A DNA stretch of 64,000 nucleotides from Nakaseomyces glabratus (lineage: Eukaryota > Ascomycota > Saccharomycetes > Saccharomycetales > Saccharomycetaceae), in contig NC_088954.1 of the NCBI RefSeq assembly GCF_010111755.1, positions 248,001 to 312,000 on the forward strand. Direction: 5' to 3'. The position numbers and the translations under genes are program-made. The notes below the pieces were generated by a model, which did no database searches, was not told the origin of the DNA, and worked only from the letters and a program-made list of their open reading frames with translations. Within the stretch, counting starts at the first letter, position 1. Each line of letters starts with the position of its first letter. Shown here in pieces: positions 43,154 to 53,006 of the stretch.

Positions 43154-43978
43154 ATCAGTAGTAATTTGTTTGCAACCCTCCCCACTTCAAGGCCTCTTTC
43201 AGCGTGGATCAATTGGGTACAGTCCTTTCTCAAGAGAGCTTACAATAAGATCCTTACGTGGGCCTTCTTACATCAAGTGGAACTTCTTAATCCAACAAGT
43301 GTAGAAGCTGTCCTTCCCCTCGTCTAATTTTATCTTCTTAGCATCTGGGAAAACCCCTTCTAGTAGGCAATTGCAAACTCGCTTGGACTCTCACCCCCAC
43401 CATGTTTAAGTGGGTTAGGTGGGGCATCCAGGAACAACAATAAAAGTGGCAAGCCCAAACAATTCCTTAGGTTTAGTGCCGTATGCCTGTTCCGTCTTAC
43501 CAGCCAGTAGTAGGAGCATGGCGTTGGGCATGCCTTCTTGCCAGACCTGCAGTCCTTTCTAATTTGAGAAGAGAGGTCAACGCTATCCTTTGTTGTCTAC
43601 TGTGAGTGTTGGCAATATATGCTACAGCAACTCTAAACTATCTGCACATGCATCTTCTGCTTCTCACCTTCTCGCTGTCTCCTTATCAGCTCTCACACTA
43701 CCAATGTAGACACCACGAATCAACATAAAGGGCAAGATGGCAGCCACAGGATCACTCCTAGCAGTAATGTCCAGCACACTAATTAATTACATTGATCTCG
43801 GTAGTGGGCTAGGCCAACATTAAGTCGAAAGCCGCTATTTGATAAATATCAAAATATTTAGGATAAATAGGTCAAATTACTGTTCGTTCGATCATAGAAA
43901 ATAATGCGATATAGAATAAGAATGAATATTACATATTTTAATTGAAAGAAATCGTAGAGGATATATAATTTCCACATA

Positions 43979-46099
43979 CTAATCATCAGTCTCACTACTT
44001 TCTGTAAAAATGAGCTCGTTTAATCTGTTTGTCGAATCCTTCACGGCAAATCTTAAACTATGGGCTTCCTTAATCAGTTTCTGGATTTTTAAATTCAAAT
44101 CACTTTTAAACTTAGAATGCTCATTGTAGAGAACCTCTTTTTCATTGAGAAGTTCCGTTACAATACGCTCGGCATTGGCAATTTTCTGCTCTATGTTTTT
44201 ATTTCCCTCAGTTATTTGTCGCTCCAGCTTTTCAATCTCCAAGCTCTGTGCCAAAATTTCGGCACGGTTCTCCTGCCTAACATTTTTCAGATTTAGGTTT
44301 AAATCAGATAGTTTCAATTCTAGGGATTCATTGGTAGAACCTCTGGAATTAATTTCTTCAGTTAACATGCCTATTTCACGTTCTAGTTCTTGGTTATCCG
44401 TTTTAAGTGTCTCAATTCTCTTCATTATGTCAGAATTAATAGACAATAGCATATTTTGATAGTACTCAGGCATTGGATGATCTGTGGGGAAGAGTTTATC
44501 CATAGTCAATGCATTTTCTGAGTTTGGAACAACAACCTCATTTGGAAGTGTAATCTTCAGTGGTTCAATTTCTATATCATGACCTAGCTTTCTTCTTGAA
44601 GTTAAAAACTCTAATAATAGGTCATTGTATTGTCTGATACTGTCTTGAAATGTAACGAAGACTTTTTCATTATCAACCTTAGTTGATTTTATTAGGCTTA
44701 CAAATTCATCAGCTTTTTCAGCAATTTGATCAATTTCTTTTTCTAACTGTAACTTTTGCTCATTTTTATTTTCAATTTGTTCAACTGATAAGCCTTTTCT
44801 TTGTAAACTGTCTTGTATCTGACTAATCTCTTCTGTTATCAGTTTAATGTTTTCTTTTTTCTCATTCAGTTCATCCTCTATTTTGCTTAATTTTATTGGC
44901 CATTCTTCACTTTTTGCTTTCATTGAATCAACATATTTTTGGAATTTTACCAGATCTCCATTTAATGCCGTTGATTTTCCTCTTGCCACTTTCAACTTCT
45001 CAACCCTATTCCTACTAATCTCAAATTTTTCAAACATATTTTCATTTTTTGATTGTATATTATTGACATCCAACTTTATTATATGTAAGTACCTTTCAAA
45101 ACCAGCCTTTAATTCATTCATATGATCGGAATAATCGTCTTTCAAATTCAGAAAAGTTTTGTATGAGTCAGTAATATAATCTATAAATAACCTTTCTGCC
45201 ATCAGTTCATACTTTTCCTGTCGTACTTCCTGGTCCTCTATATTTTCGACCGGTTTTGATAAAGTAGTCAGATCTTGAGTTTGTTGATTCAAAAGGTTTT
45301 GATCCAGTGTATTCAGACATTTGTCTAGTCTCAAATTTATAGTCACCAACCAATGCAGCATGCCAAGGAATTTAGGCCAGCCTGAACCTCCTACTGCTGA
45401 AATTTGTGACTTATTAATAGACTCTAGGTATGGATATTGCAAAATTTTCAGAAGTTGATACACTTCGTATTCTATTGATTTGGTGAAAGTATAACCGGGA
45501 TCTAAACGCAGATAAAGCCACTTGAATATTGTCACGAATGATTTTTGCGTTGGTTGCTTTAGAGTCTTTAATGAGATTGGATAGTTGGTATCAATCTCAA
45601 AGGTATTTTGGATTAGATAATCAAATATTTCTTGCTGAATAGCACTTTGAAAGTTTTTATCTCGTAAAGGTCTAGGATCTCGAGAACCAGAGTAAGGTTG
45701 TGAAAAGCTGGAAAATCCTATAGGATTATTGTTCGCACTCTTAAAATTATTCGCATTTAGGTCGCGCTCTAGGACTGGAAGACTTGCCCTCATATTATTG
45801 TCATCAAGATTCTTGTTTTGTGAAAAGGACATAGATTTATTGTAGGTTGGTAAGATTCCAGAAGCGCCAGCTACTGTTGATCGCATGTATTTCTTGTTAT
45901 TCTTCTGAATGCCGTTGCTATTACTTACAGCTCTTGCTGAACTCTGTTTTAGACTATTGATAGAATCACTTGCAGCACTACTTACACTATTCCGTCTTCT
46001 TTGCATGTTTTGCGATAGCGGGTGCTGCGGTATTTGAGTTGTAAATCTATGGGGATTCAGTCTACTCAACACAGATGCCTCAGACTGTTCGTTTGGCAT
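43979..46099 (-). CDS. NDC80: Ndc80/Hec1, outer kinetochore subunit
   Basis: 706 aa (yeast 691). Microtubule-binding subunit of the Ndc80 complex. A basic disordered N-tail with Ser/Arg sites (MQRRRNSVS), a calponin-homology domain starting at RDPRPLRDKNFQSAIQQEIF with the conserved LYLRLDPGYTFTKSIE and AVGGSGWPKFLGMLHWL, then a long coiled coil from about residue 300 to the end. The coil is interrupted near residues 500-540 (EIEPLKITLPNEVVVPNSEN), matching the Ndc80 loop. It is the first gene on the right of the inverted repeat and comes from a different S. cerevisiae locus than PEX11. Confidence 0.97.
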   Translation of the reverse strand: MPNEQSEASVLSRLNPHRFTTQIPQHPLSQNMQRRRNSVSSAASDSINSLKQSSARAVSNSNGIQKNNKKYMRSTVAGASGILPTYNKSMSFSQNKNLDDNNMRASLPVLERDLNANNFKSANNNPIGFSSFSQPYSGSRDPRPLRDKNFQSAIQQEIFDYLIQNTFEIDTNYPISLKTLKQPTQKSFVTIFKWLYLRLDPGYTFTKSIEYEVYQLLKILQYPYLESINKSQISAVGGSGWPKFLGMLHWLVTINLRLDKCLNTLDQNLLNQQTQDLTTLSKPVENIEDQEVRQEKYELMAERLFIDYITDSYKTFLNLKDDYSDHMNELKAGFERYLHIIKLDVNNIQSKNENMFEKFEISRNRVEKLKVARGKSTALNGDLVKFQKYVDSMKAKSEEWPIKLSKIEDELNEKKENIKLITEEISQIQDSLQRKGLSVEQIENKNEQKLQLEKEIDQIAEKADEFVSLIKSTKVDNEKVFVTFQDSIRQYNDLLLEFLTSRRKLGHDIEIEPLKITLPNEVVVPNSENALTMDKLFPTDHPMPEYYQNMLLSINSDIMKRIETLKTDNQELEREIGMLTEEINSRGSTNESLELKLSDLNLNLKNVRQENRAEILAQSLEIEKLERQITEGNKNIEQKIANAERIVTELLNEKEVLYNEHSKFKSDLNLKIQKLIKEAHSLRFAVKDSTNRLNELIFTESSETDD

Positions 46100-46671
46100 T
46101 GCGGAAAAAAATATATGTCTCTGGGTGACTCGATAATAATTGTCTGACTATCACTTCTGGATATTGTGGAAAATCTCTTTATTACGGTATTCTTCTTGTA
46201 GCTTCAAAGCTTTTTTGGTTTCTTCACACTGTTCTTTTCCTACCGTGACCAAAACAAGAGAGACCTCAATGCTAATTTATAGGATTGTAGATTGTAAAAC
46301 TAACCGCTGACTTAAGTTTCTTCAATAACATTCTAAGATCACACTTGCAGAAGATGAAGCTACTACTGTTTGGTGTAACACTGCTATGGTGTTTTGTTTT
46401 CTTAGGAGCCAGATCAAAATGTAAACACAAAAGGAAACGAAATGCGAGAAAAACCATTTTGTATTACGTTATGAGTGATATGAAAAACTTCTCGGTATTC
46501 GGATGCTCATCGCAGAGCTCATCTCATCGCTATATTATCGAGTCAGTGGAAGTGGAGCATATATGGTGATTGATACTTATTCTTCCCTTGCTGGAACTGT
46601 TTATTGGCCATCTAGGTTGAGTTTCTTTACTTGTTATACCGTATAATTAAGAGATACACAAATCTGAAACA
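46100..46671. promoter_or_regulatory. NDC80/RIX1 divergent promoter
   Basis: 572 bp. It contains two PAC boxes in the RIX1-proximal half and a short open stretch on the minus strand (46154-46276) discussed as a finding. Confidence 0.55.
46506..46530. promoter_or_regulatory. Two PAC boxes upstream of RIX1
   Basis: CTCATCGC at 46506-46513 and again at 46523-46530, about 145-165 bp before the RIX1 ATG. An RRPE-like TGAAAAACTT lies just upstream near 46480. PAC/RRPE is the known signature of the ribosome-biogenesis regulon. Confidence 0.7.
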
Positions 46672-48975
46672 ATGAACAAGGCTATTCCGGTTTCAGTGTT
46701 GGCTGATCAACTTGCTGAGTCGAATGGGTTTCAGTTTCACAATATACTTTATCATTTGAAGTCATCGGACTATGTCGATGAGAAGTTATTGAAATCAGAA
46801 CTTTCAGTATTAGTCGTGAAAATACAGAAATTGCTGAACTCAAATAGTAACTACAGCATTTGGAAAGGTTGTCATGCTGCTGTTGTAATTTGCACTTATA
46901 ACCCATTGGTACTAATGGCATATGGTGGTAAGTTATTGGACATTGTGTACCAGAAGTTAGAGATTAAGGTGCTGCAAAGATCTACCAATTCTTTGGATGC
47001 TCAAGGTAAGCAAGTGCTGAACTCTTTGGTCAACGCTATCTCTGTTCTCATGAATTTAATGAGAAATAAGACTGGTCTATCAAGAGAATTTTTAGTTCCA
47101 AAAATTAAAGCCATAATTCCAACATTGATAACATTGTCCCAGTATGAACCTGAATTGGTGTTGCCTATTCTTAGATCTCTGATTTTTAAGCATACGACTA
47201 CATTCAAGCCATTCAATGCTAAGTTTAAGGTTATCTTAACTCAATTCTTAACAGAAGGATTTGATACTTTGAATGAGCATACTCAGAAATTAGTATGTGA
47301 TTGTTATGCATATTTGCACATGGTGAAGACACAAACGTACCAGCAACAAGATGAGCACTCGAGTCATCATAAAACATTCCAAGATGAGAATTGGATGAAT
47401 GGAATGAATGCTGTTCTTGCAGAATTCAAGCCACTTATCGAGTTATGTGGTGAAATTTTAGATTTCAGTCAAGATGAAGAGTTGACTAAATTGATTGGAA
47501 AAATGGTTCCACTTGCCGCTGAAAGTACTAGCATTTTCCGCAGTTTGACTATGGATATGAATAAATCAACTACTTTATATGATATACCTAAGAGGATTGA
47601 TGTTTTGTCGAAGATGCTGATGAGCTTTATTTCCGTACCAACGACATACACAATAAGAATTCCATTAGATAAGCTGAATGTTACTTGCTCTGCCTTGTTA
47701 AGTATTACTTCTAAGCATATTCCTATCAAACGTGAGTTACGTCGTGATATTGAACTTAATGCCACAATTAATGATGTATTCACTAAAATCCAATTTGCTG
47801 GTATTAGACTATACTCAACAATGGTCTCAAAATTCGGAAACGTATGTTTTTCCTACTTATCAGACATATTCTATGCCCTAAGTTTATTCATTCCTTTCAA
47901 GGAGAAGTCATTAAATATTGACTTTGAAAAATGTTTTGCCTTGAAGAGAGAATTTTTGGTAGTTTTTGATTTGGTATCAAAAATTATTGCTAATGTCGGT
48001 CATCAATTAACAGACATTGATTTCCTACTTCAATTAATTGAGATTGGTTTGGATCTTACTGAAGAGAGATCATTAATCCAAAATGTCTTCCAGCAAACCA
48101 ACGCCAAAAAAGAGCAAGAGCTTTCGAAGACTAAGAATAAAAATAAAAAGGATAATAAGAGAGGTTCCCTAGCTGATTTATATGTTAGTGGTTCTCAATT
48201 TACGCTAGCATGTGACCTTAAAACCTTTGATACTTTGAACAAATTTTTTATCAGTATTATTGCAAATCAGAAACTTGCTACAGCGCAGATGACAAAATTG
48301 AGTAGATATGCTATATTTACAGCTCAGACTTATAAGCAAAACCTTGGTGAGGTCCCAACAACTTTTGTGGAACTTCTAAGAACTTTGGTTATCCAACCAG
48401 GAAATGAAAGAGTAACCATCTTACCTATGGCGGTGAACATCATCAAAGAATCATCTGATGACGTATTTGATATCCTATCACACCCAAGACTTCCGATGAG
48501 TATTTTACATTCTATTGAAAAGTCTACCTTTGACAATGGTGAAGATGATGAGGATGATAATCCTGACTTGCATGCGAACGAAAAACAGCAAGAATATAAT
48601 GATCAACCAGTTGAACGTTCTGAACAGAAAGTAGTTGATTTCGTTTTGGAAGAACCTGTTGCTGTTGATGTAAAAACAAAAGAAACTGTACAATTCAAAG
48701 ACGGTATCACTACTTCAGAGGACCAAGTTGATACTAAGAGACCTAGGGATGAGGAATTTATTATTGAAAAATCTAGCAGTGCCAAAAAGTTTAGGACGGA
48801 AAATCAACCAGAAACTATTCCAATTGGCGTAAGTGATGAAACAGTTTACCAAGAAACCGAGAAGGTTACAGTTAACGTTGACACCTCCTCTAATGACAAT
48901 GAGGATGATGAGGATGATTCAGACTTCGAGATCCCAGCAATTGAATTGTCAGATGATGACGATGAAGATGAATAA
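46672..48975 (+). CDS. RIX1: Rix1/Ipi2, pre-60S ribosome maturation factor
   Basis: 767 aa (yeast 763). Core of the Rix1-Ipi1-Ipi3 complex (mammalian PELP1-TEX10-WDR18) that acts on pre-60S particles in ITS2 processing and Rea1 recruitment. An all-helical repeat body occupies about 1-600, without membrane segments. A Lys-rich insert lies near 485 (KTKNKNKKDNKRG). The C-terminus is acidic and disordered, ending FEIPAIELSDDDDEDE. The call rests on overall similarity, length, the adjacent AIM18 (RIX1-AIM18 convergent as in YHR197W-YHR198C) and PAC boxes in its promoter. Confidence 0.93.
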   Translation: MNKAIPVSVLADQLAESNGFQFHNILYHLKSSDYVDEKLLKSELSVLVVKIQKLLNSNSNYSIWKGCHAAVVICTYNPLVLMAYGGKLLDIVYQKLEIKVLQRSTNSLDAQGKQVLNSLVNAISVLMNLMRNKTGLSREFLVPKIKAIIPTLITLSQYEPELVLPILRSLIFKHTTTFKPFNAKFKVILTQFLTEGFDTLNEHTQKLVCDCYAYLHMVKTQTYQQQDEHSSHHKTFQDENWMNGMNAVLAEFKPLIELCGEILDFSQDEELTKLIGKMVPLAAESTSIFRSLTMDMNKSTTLYDIPKRIDVLSKMLMSFISVPTTYTIRIPLDKLNVTCSALLSITSKHIPIKRELRRDIELNATINDVFTKIQFAGIRLYSTMVSKFGNVCFSYLSDIFYALSLFIPFKEKSLNIDFEKCFALKREFLVVFDLVSKIIANVGHQLTDIDFLLQLIEIGLDLTEERSLIQNVFQQTNAKKEQELSKTKNKNKKDNKRGSLADLYVSGSQFTLACDLKTFDTLNKFFISIIANQKLATAQMTKLSRYAIFTAQTYKQNLGEVPTTFVELLRTLVIQPGNERVTILPMAVNIIKESSDDVFDILSHPRLPMSILHSIEKSTFDNGEDDEDDNPDLHANEKQQEYNDQPVERSEQKVVDFVLEEPVAVDVKTKETVQFKDGITTSEDQVDTKRPRDEEFIIEKSSSAKKFRTENQPETIPIGVSDETVYQETEKVTVNVDTSSNDNEDDEDDSDFEIPAIELSDDDDEDE

Positions 48976-49108
48976 TCACCTGGACGTTATGGTATATAAC
49001 AGACTAGTCATTTGACCATTATAAAATTTGTAGCATAGAATAAATTTACTATTAGAAAGAATAAAAAATGGTACGAATAATAAACTATCATTGATTAAAA
49101 TCATTACA

Positions 49109-50038
49109 TTAAACTAGTGAAGCTAGTGTTTCGGCACATTGGTCCTTAGTTCCTGGTGAAACTGGGTTAGAACCACTTAAATACTGAGCAAACAAATACT
49201 TGCCGACTAATGGTTGGTGTACAGTACCAAGCTCGTTGACAATATCTTTTCTTCTGTTGTAATAACTGAACTTTAGTGATCCGTCCGCCAGTAGTTCCAT
49301 TAGAAAATCATCGTCCTTTGGAACAGGGCCCTTGATTTTAATTGCTTCTTCAACTTCTTTTATGCCCATTGCCAAAGTTTCTTTATTTTTGGACGCATCA
49401 GGGTGCATTTGTACATTTTTGATAATACCTTCCTTTAACAACTTTGCAGAGGCGTTCTTTATTGGAGTTAGTTTAGCCACCATTCTGATGTTGCTGTCTA
49501 ATAGGTTATCTATTAGAATACGTGACTTTTCTGGATCATCAAGAGCAATTTTGACATTCTCAGCGTGGCTCTTGTTTTCATCCATATCGATAAAGTTCTT
49601 GGACATGAAAGTGGAATCAAACACTTGAGCCACCTTTGGCTTATCCTGTCTAGCAATGTAAATACCTAGAGCATAAGCCTTAAAGGTCAATACCGAGACA
49701 GATCTGATTCCTGAACCAAGAATGTCATACTTAGTGGATAATGGATAGGTTGGACGTGAGATAACAACAGGGAAGGGAGTAACAGCATCATCAACCAAGA
49801 CACTCTTACCATCTCTTTCTTTTTGCAATTCTTCCCTTTCCCAGGTACATACATAGGTACCACCAGCGAAAGCAGCACTAACTAGACCAACAATCCACCA
49901 AGCTTTTTTATCAGACTTTTCAGTTGCAGGTTTTGGTGCAGATGATTGTAGTCTCTTGGTAACAGCTGATAATCTCGTAGCTCTGGTAGCCAAACCAGTG
50001 TTCTTTATAAGCGATCTTCTAACCAAAGTTCTCAACAT
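49109..50038 (-). CDS. AIM18: Aim18, mitochondrial chalcone-isomerase-like protein
   Basis: 309 aa (yeast Aim18 321, Aim46 310). An Arg/Ser-rich mitochondrial leader ([15 protein letters not shown]), an inner-membrane segment at about 47-65 ([20 protein letters not shown]), then a chalcone isomerase-like domain with [26 protein letters not shown]. Yeast homologues are inner-membrane proteins facing the intermembrane space and are reported to bind heme. S. cerevisiae has a tandem pair AIM18-AIM46, while here a single gene lies between RIX1 and NBL1. Confidence 0.93.
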
Positions 50039-50715
50039 CTCTTGGATATTATTTTCTATAGATCACAAGTTAGGGTTAGTGAATAATGAAATACAGTGAA
50101 TTATTAGAGGAAAACCTTAACGAGAGTCAAGAAGAGCCAATACGATATAATTGGGCCTTTAAATAAAAAATAAATGAATGGCAAATCTTCAAATTCTATG
50201 ATACAGTTGAGAACATGGACAATGGTTCAGCTGTGGTGCTTCGTCAGTATTCTTTTTTCAAGATAGATCATTGACTATAAATCCACAGGGGGATATCATA
50301 GTATTTACAACTCGAGAAATTATTCTGTGAATATTTCAACTGGAGTTCAACTTTTCAATGATGTCAAAGGAGAACAATGGGGCACGGTGGACTTGCTACA
50401 AAGTACCTGAGCAAATTTACAGTTACTCACAGTCTCCTTTGGAAAAATGTCTATAAAATTGTTACGTGGATTACTATGGTTCTCAGTCGTTACTCGTATG
50501 AGCTAAGTGATAGTATCACAGACCATTCGATGATAAAGGACAAAAACAGAAACTTAATGATTACTAATCAATTTCAAAACAATTATGCCGTGGGAACCCT
50601 TTCGTCATTTGTAATTTTTGATGTCAATGGATTTGAATATTATGTTATTAATGTATATAGACAATTCACTATTCACTATTGTAGAAGGAATAACACTCGC
50701 AAATTAAGTTGGACA
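50039..50715. other. AIM18 promoter / NBL1 3' interval
   Basis: 677 bp. The slot where S. cerevisiae has AIM46 (YHR199C); no remnant of it is visible. The plus-strand ORF across 50377-50751 is antisense to the NBL1 tail and unsupported. Confidence 0.45.
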
Positions 50716-51056
50716 TTAGGTGTGAGATATACCTTGTCTCTCCAGTTCTAATGCTTCTTTAAGAGTGAGGTCGCATTTAGATCTTGTCTTTGCTACACTA
50801 TCCAATTCTGTGAATGTGTCAATTAAAACCTTGTTGCAAGCCTTTTCTGCCTCTTCATCTATATATGTGCATATTTCGAGTGCATGATTATTGATATATT
50901 ATACATCGAGATTAATAGTTAGTATGATGATTCACTGTTTTCATTAGCAAATAGATTGGAGTTGTTGTTCTTGTACTGTATATACATACACTTCTTATCA
51001 AGTGCCTCGTTAATCTTTTTCTTTAAAGCATCTCTTTCGGTCTCAGAGAGAGGCAT
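50716..51056 (-). CDS. NBL1: Nbl1, borealin-like chromosomal passenger subunit (spliced)
   Basis: Two-exon gene. Exon 1 is 50990-51056 and exon 2 is 50716-50858, joined across an intron in phase 1 to give 69 aa (yeast Nbl1 73 aa). The product begins MPLSETERDALKKKINEALD and is one charged helix followed by DLTLKEALEL, matching the layout of the borealin N-terminal helix that bundles with Sli15/INCENP and Bir1/survivin. Neither exon alone is an ORF of usual calling size. Position after AIM18 on the same strand corresponds to YHR199C-A. The identity is inferred from position, size, intron and helix layout; the splice signals are seen directly. Confidence 0.8.
50859..50989 (-). other. Spliceosomal intron of NBL1
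   Basis: 131 nt on the minus strand: 5' splice site GTATGT at 50989-50984, branchpoint TACTAAC at 50924-50918, and 3' splice site TATAG ending at 50859, about 60 nt after the branchpoint. All three are exact yeast consensus. Unspliced reading terminates inside the intron. Confidence 0.88.
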
Positions 51057-51404
51057 GAGTGTTAGGCAAAAACTTTCGTTTGAGTATCTCTAAGTAAAGA
51101 CTCCAATTAAATGTCTCATATATTGTTCAATCAACTATATCACAACAGTCACAGACACGTTTTAATGTATTTACTAACATTTATGGTGATTGTTGTCTTG
51201 GGTACCTAGTACGCTTGTTGGAACGTATCTTGCGATAAACGTAACAAGCTTATGGCGCATTTCCCAGACTAAATATTAAATATTATGGATGGTATTTCGC
51301 TCTCTTGTAAATTATTTTGAAATCATTAACTTAGTCATATACTCATGTCAATTTTACCTATTGTTACAAATATGCATTAAATATGATTGCGACTCTCTCA
51401 TTCA
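51057..51404 (-). promoter_or_regulatory. NBL1 promoter / PRP19 3' interval
   Basis: 348 bp AT-rich DNA between tandem minus-strand genes. No further gene or site recognised. Confidence 0.4.
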
Positions 51405-53006
51405 CTATTTTAAGTCAAAAGTCAGGAGGTTGTCATCGCTATATAAAAGTATAAAACTAGTATCTTCATGAGACAATAACCACATGGATTTGGCAGAGTT
51501 GAATGAGCTATTATCTCCCAGCACAACTTCTCTGGTTTGAACAGCCTTCCATGAATTTGCAGTTTTGTCATATTGATGAAATTGGAATTCAATTCTGTTT
51601 GAGTCCAACGACTTGTTCAGCAATAAAAACCTTCCCGTTATATCAAAGTCCCAACAACCACCATTTATAGGCAATGGATTGGAAGACAATGTCGGTGGCG
51701 ACTTTCGAAGATCAAATGTGTACAGTACATCCCCATCTAATTCTACAATAAAGTAGAACCCATTAGGACAGAATTTTACGTTGGTTATGGCTTTTGCATC
51801 ATTGGGCAGTTCTGATCCAATCTCAAACTTGATGGGAGGATCATCAGGCTGGCAAAGGTTTAAAATTTCAACACAACTACTTCTAGCAAGTGCGATCAGA
51901 ATACCATCTTTGTGTAGATCAACCTTGTCATAATGCATATCATCTGAGTTTTCTGTTTGCCTCACTCTGACATCAGTTTTCCCATCTTTTGATACATACC
52001 CTATATTACCTTTATCATCCGCCCACACACAGTATTCTGGCTTAACGTTCTCGTGACTATATAGGTATAATAAGTTTCCAAGTTCAGAACCACCAAGCTC
52101 AATTTGCTGAGCTTGCTTTGTTTTAGTATTAAGAACCATAATTCTGTTATTTGTTGTCTTAACAAGTATATCCTCTCCTGTGGTAGGTACTACCAATTCT
52201 AAATCATCACCGGTTGCTAACTGTTCGGACATATCTATCATAGTTGTATTTTTAGGGTCCTTTATATGACTTATCGATTTATCGTGTATCAAGGCCAGAG
52301 ATTTCGACTTGTTTTCTGCAAGTAGAGAAGTGAAGGTCATTGACTTATTGTTTATAGCGATTTTGTCCAATTTGTCGAATACAATCTCCGAGTCCTTTGA
52401 GATATTACTTTGTTTCAATAGAGGCTTTGTCTCTTTCAAGTATGCCACTGAGCTTGCAAGTAGCTCATCTGAGAAGTTAGAGTCTGGCACAGCCAGTTCG
52501 GCATGGCTTGGCTCAGTGTCCATTTTCCGTTTCTTGCTAGGCGCGTCGTCATTGCCTGTTGTCTCAACCAAAGTGACCTCCGTTGCGAGCCTGTCCACTT
52601 CGCTCTGCAGCTTCCTTTTCTGGCTTATCGCCTTCAGTGCCACTTTCTTCGCGGCGTCGCGCTCATATAAGGTAGTGGACAGCTTCTTCTTCAGGGACTC
52701 CACCGCCTTCCGCAGCTCGAAGTTCTCCAGCATGACCGCGTCCCACTCGTTCTGCAGCGTGGACAGCAAGCTGGGTATGCTGTAGTTAGAGTTCAGCGTC
52801 GCGCTGTTCGCAGCATTCACCAGCGTCATGGACTCTGGGTCCACATTGATCTCCACCAGTTGCTCCACCGCCAGGGGTCTGCCGTTCACCGGGTCCGTCC
52901 CATGCTGCCGGACATACTCCTCCACCAGCCGCCTCTCATACACACACCGCGACTCCAGCGACAGCACAGGCTCCTTCGGTACCTTCCCACTGATCGCACA
53001 GTACAT
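51405..53006 (-). CDS. PRP19: Prp19, U-box E3 ligase of the NineTeen complex
   Basis: 533 aa (yeast 503). An N-terminal U-box (MYCAISGKVPKEPVLS, residues 1-56), a tetramerising coiled coil (about 70-140, YSIPSLLSTLQNEWDAVMLENFELR), a linker with a KKRK basic motif, then a seven-bladed WD40-like beta-propeller to the end. It is the spliceosome ubiquitin ligase that activates the B complex. It is the same-strand neighbour of NBL1 here; in S. cerevisiae PRP19 (YLL036C) lies next to GRC3, and a WSC gene now separates the two. Confidence 0.96.
   Translation of the reverse strand: MYCAISGKVPKEPVLSLESRCVYERRLVEEYVRQHGTDPVNGRPLAVEQLVEINVDPESMTLVNAANSATLNSNYSIPSLLSTLQNEWDAVMLENFELRKAVESLKKKLSTTLYERDAAKKVALKAISQKRKLQSEVDRLATEVTLVETTGNDDAPSKKRKMDTEPSHAELAVPDSNFSDELLASSVAYLKETKPLLKQSNISKDSEIVFDKLDKIAINNKSMTFTSLLAENKSKSLALIHDKSISHIKDPKNTTMIDMSEQLATGDDLELVVPTTGEDILVKTTNNRIMVLNTKTKQAQQIELGGSELGNLLYLYSHENVKPEYCVWADDKGNIGYVSKDGKTDVRVRQTENSDDMHYDKVDLHKDGILIALARSSCVEILNLCQPDDPPIKFEIGSELPNDAKAITNVKFCPNGFYFIVELDGDVLYTFDLRKSPPTLSSNPLPINGGCWDFDITGRFLLLNKSLDSNRIEFQFHQYDKTANSWKAVQTREVVLGDNSSFNSAKSMWLLSHEDTSFILLYSDDNLLTFDLK

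Larger units (their letters stand above)
39486..43789 (-). repeat. Right arm of large inverted repeat (4304 bp)
   Basis: Reverse complement of 33752-38052, net 3 bp longer from two small indels. The inner 3.2 kb, including the gene and its proximal promoter, shows no difference that I found. Confidence 0.95.

Noticed and set aside
33752..43789. Transposon or LTR origin of the palindrome
   Set aside because: Arm ends lack TG...CA or other inverted terminal motifs, and there is no transposase or reverse transcriptase.
46345..46569. 74-codon ORF with a hydrophobic start
   Set aside because: Its frame begins at TTG, it overlaps the PAC boxes of the RIX1 promoter, and no similarity is recognised.
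50377..50751. 124-codon plus-strand ORF
   Set aside because: Overlaps the NBL1 3' exon on the opposite strand, and its composition looks random.
52309..52785. 158-codon ORF opposite PRP19, and the 203- and 163-codon ORFs opposite RIX7
   Set aside because: Pure antisense shadows of strongly supported genes.
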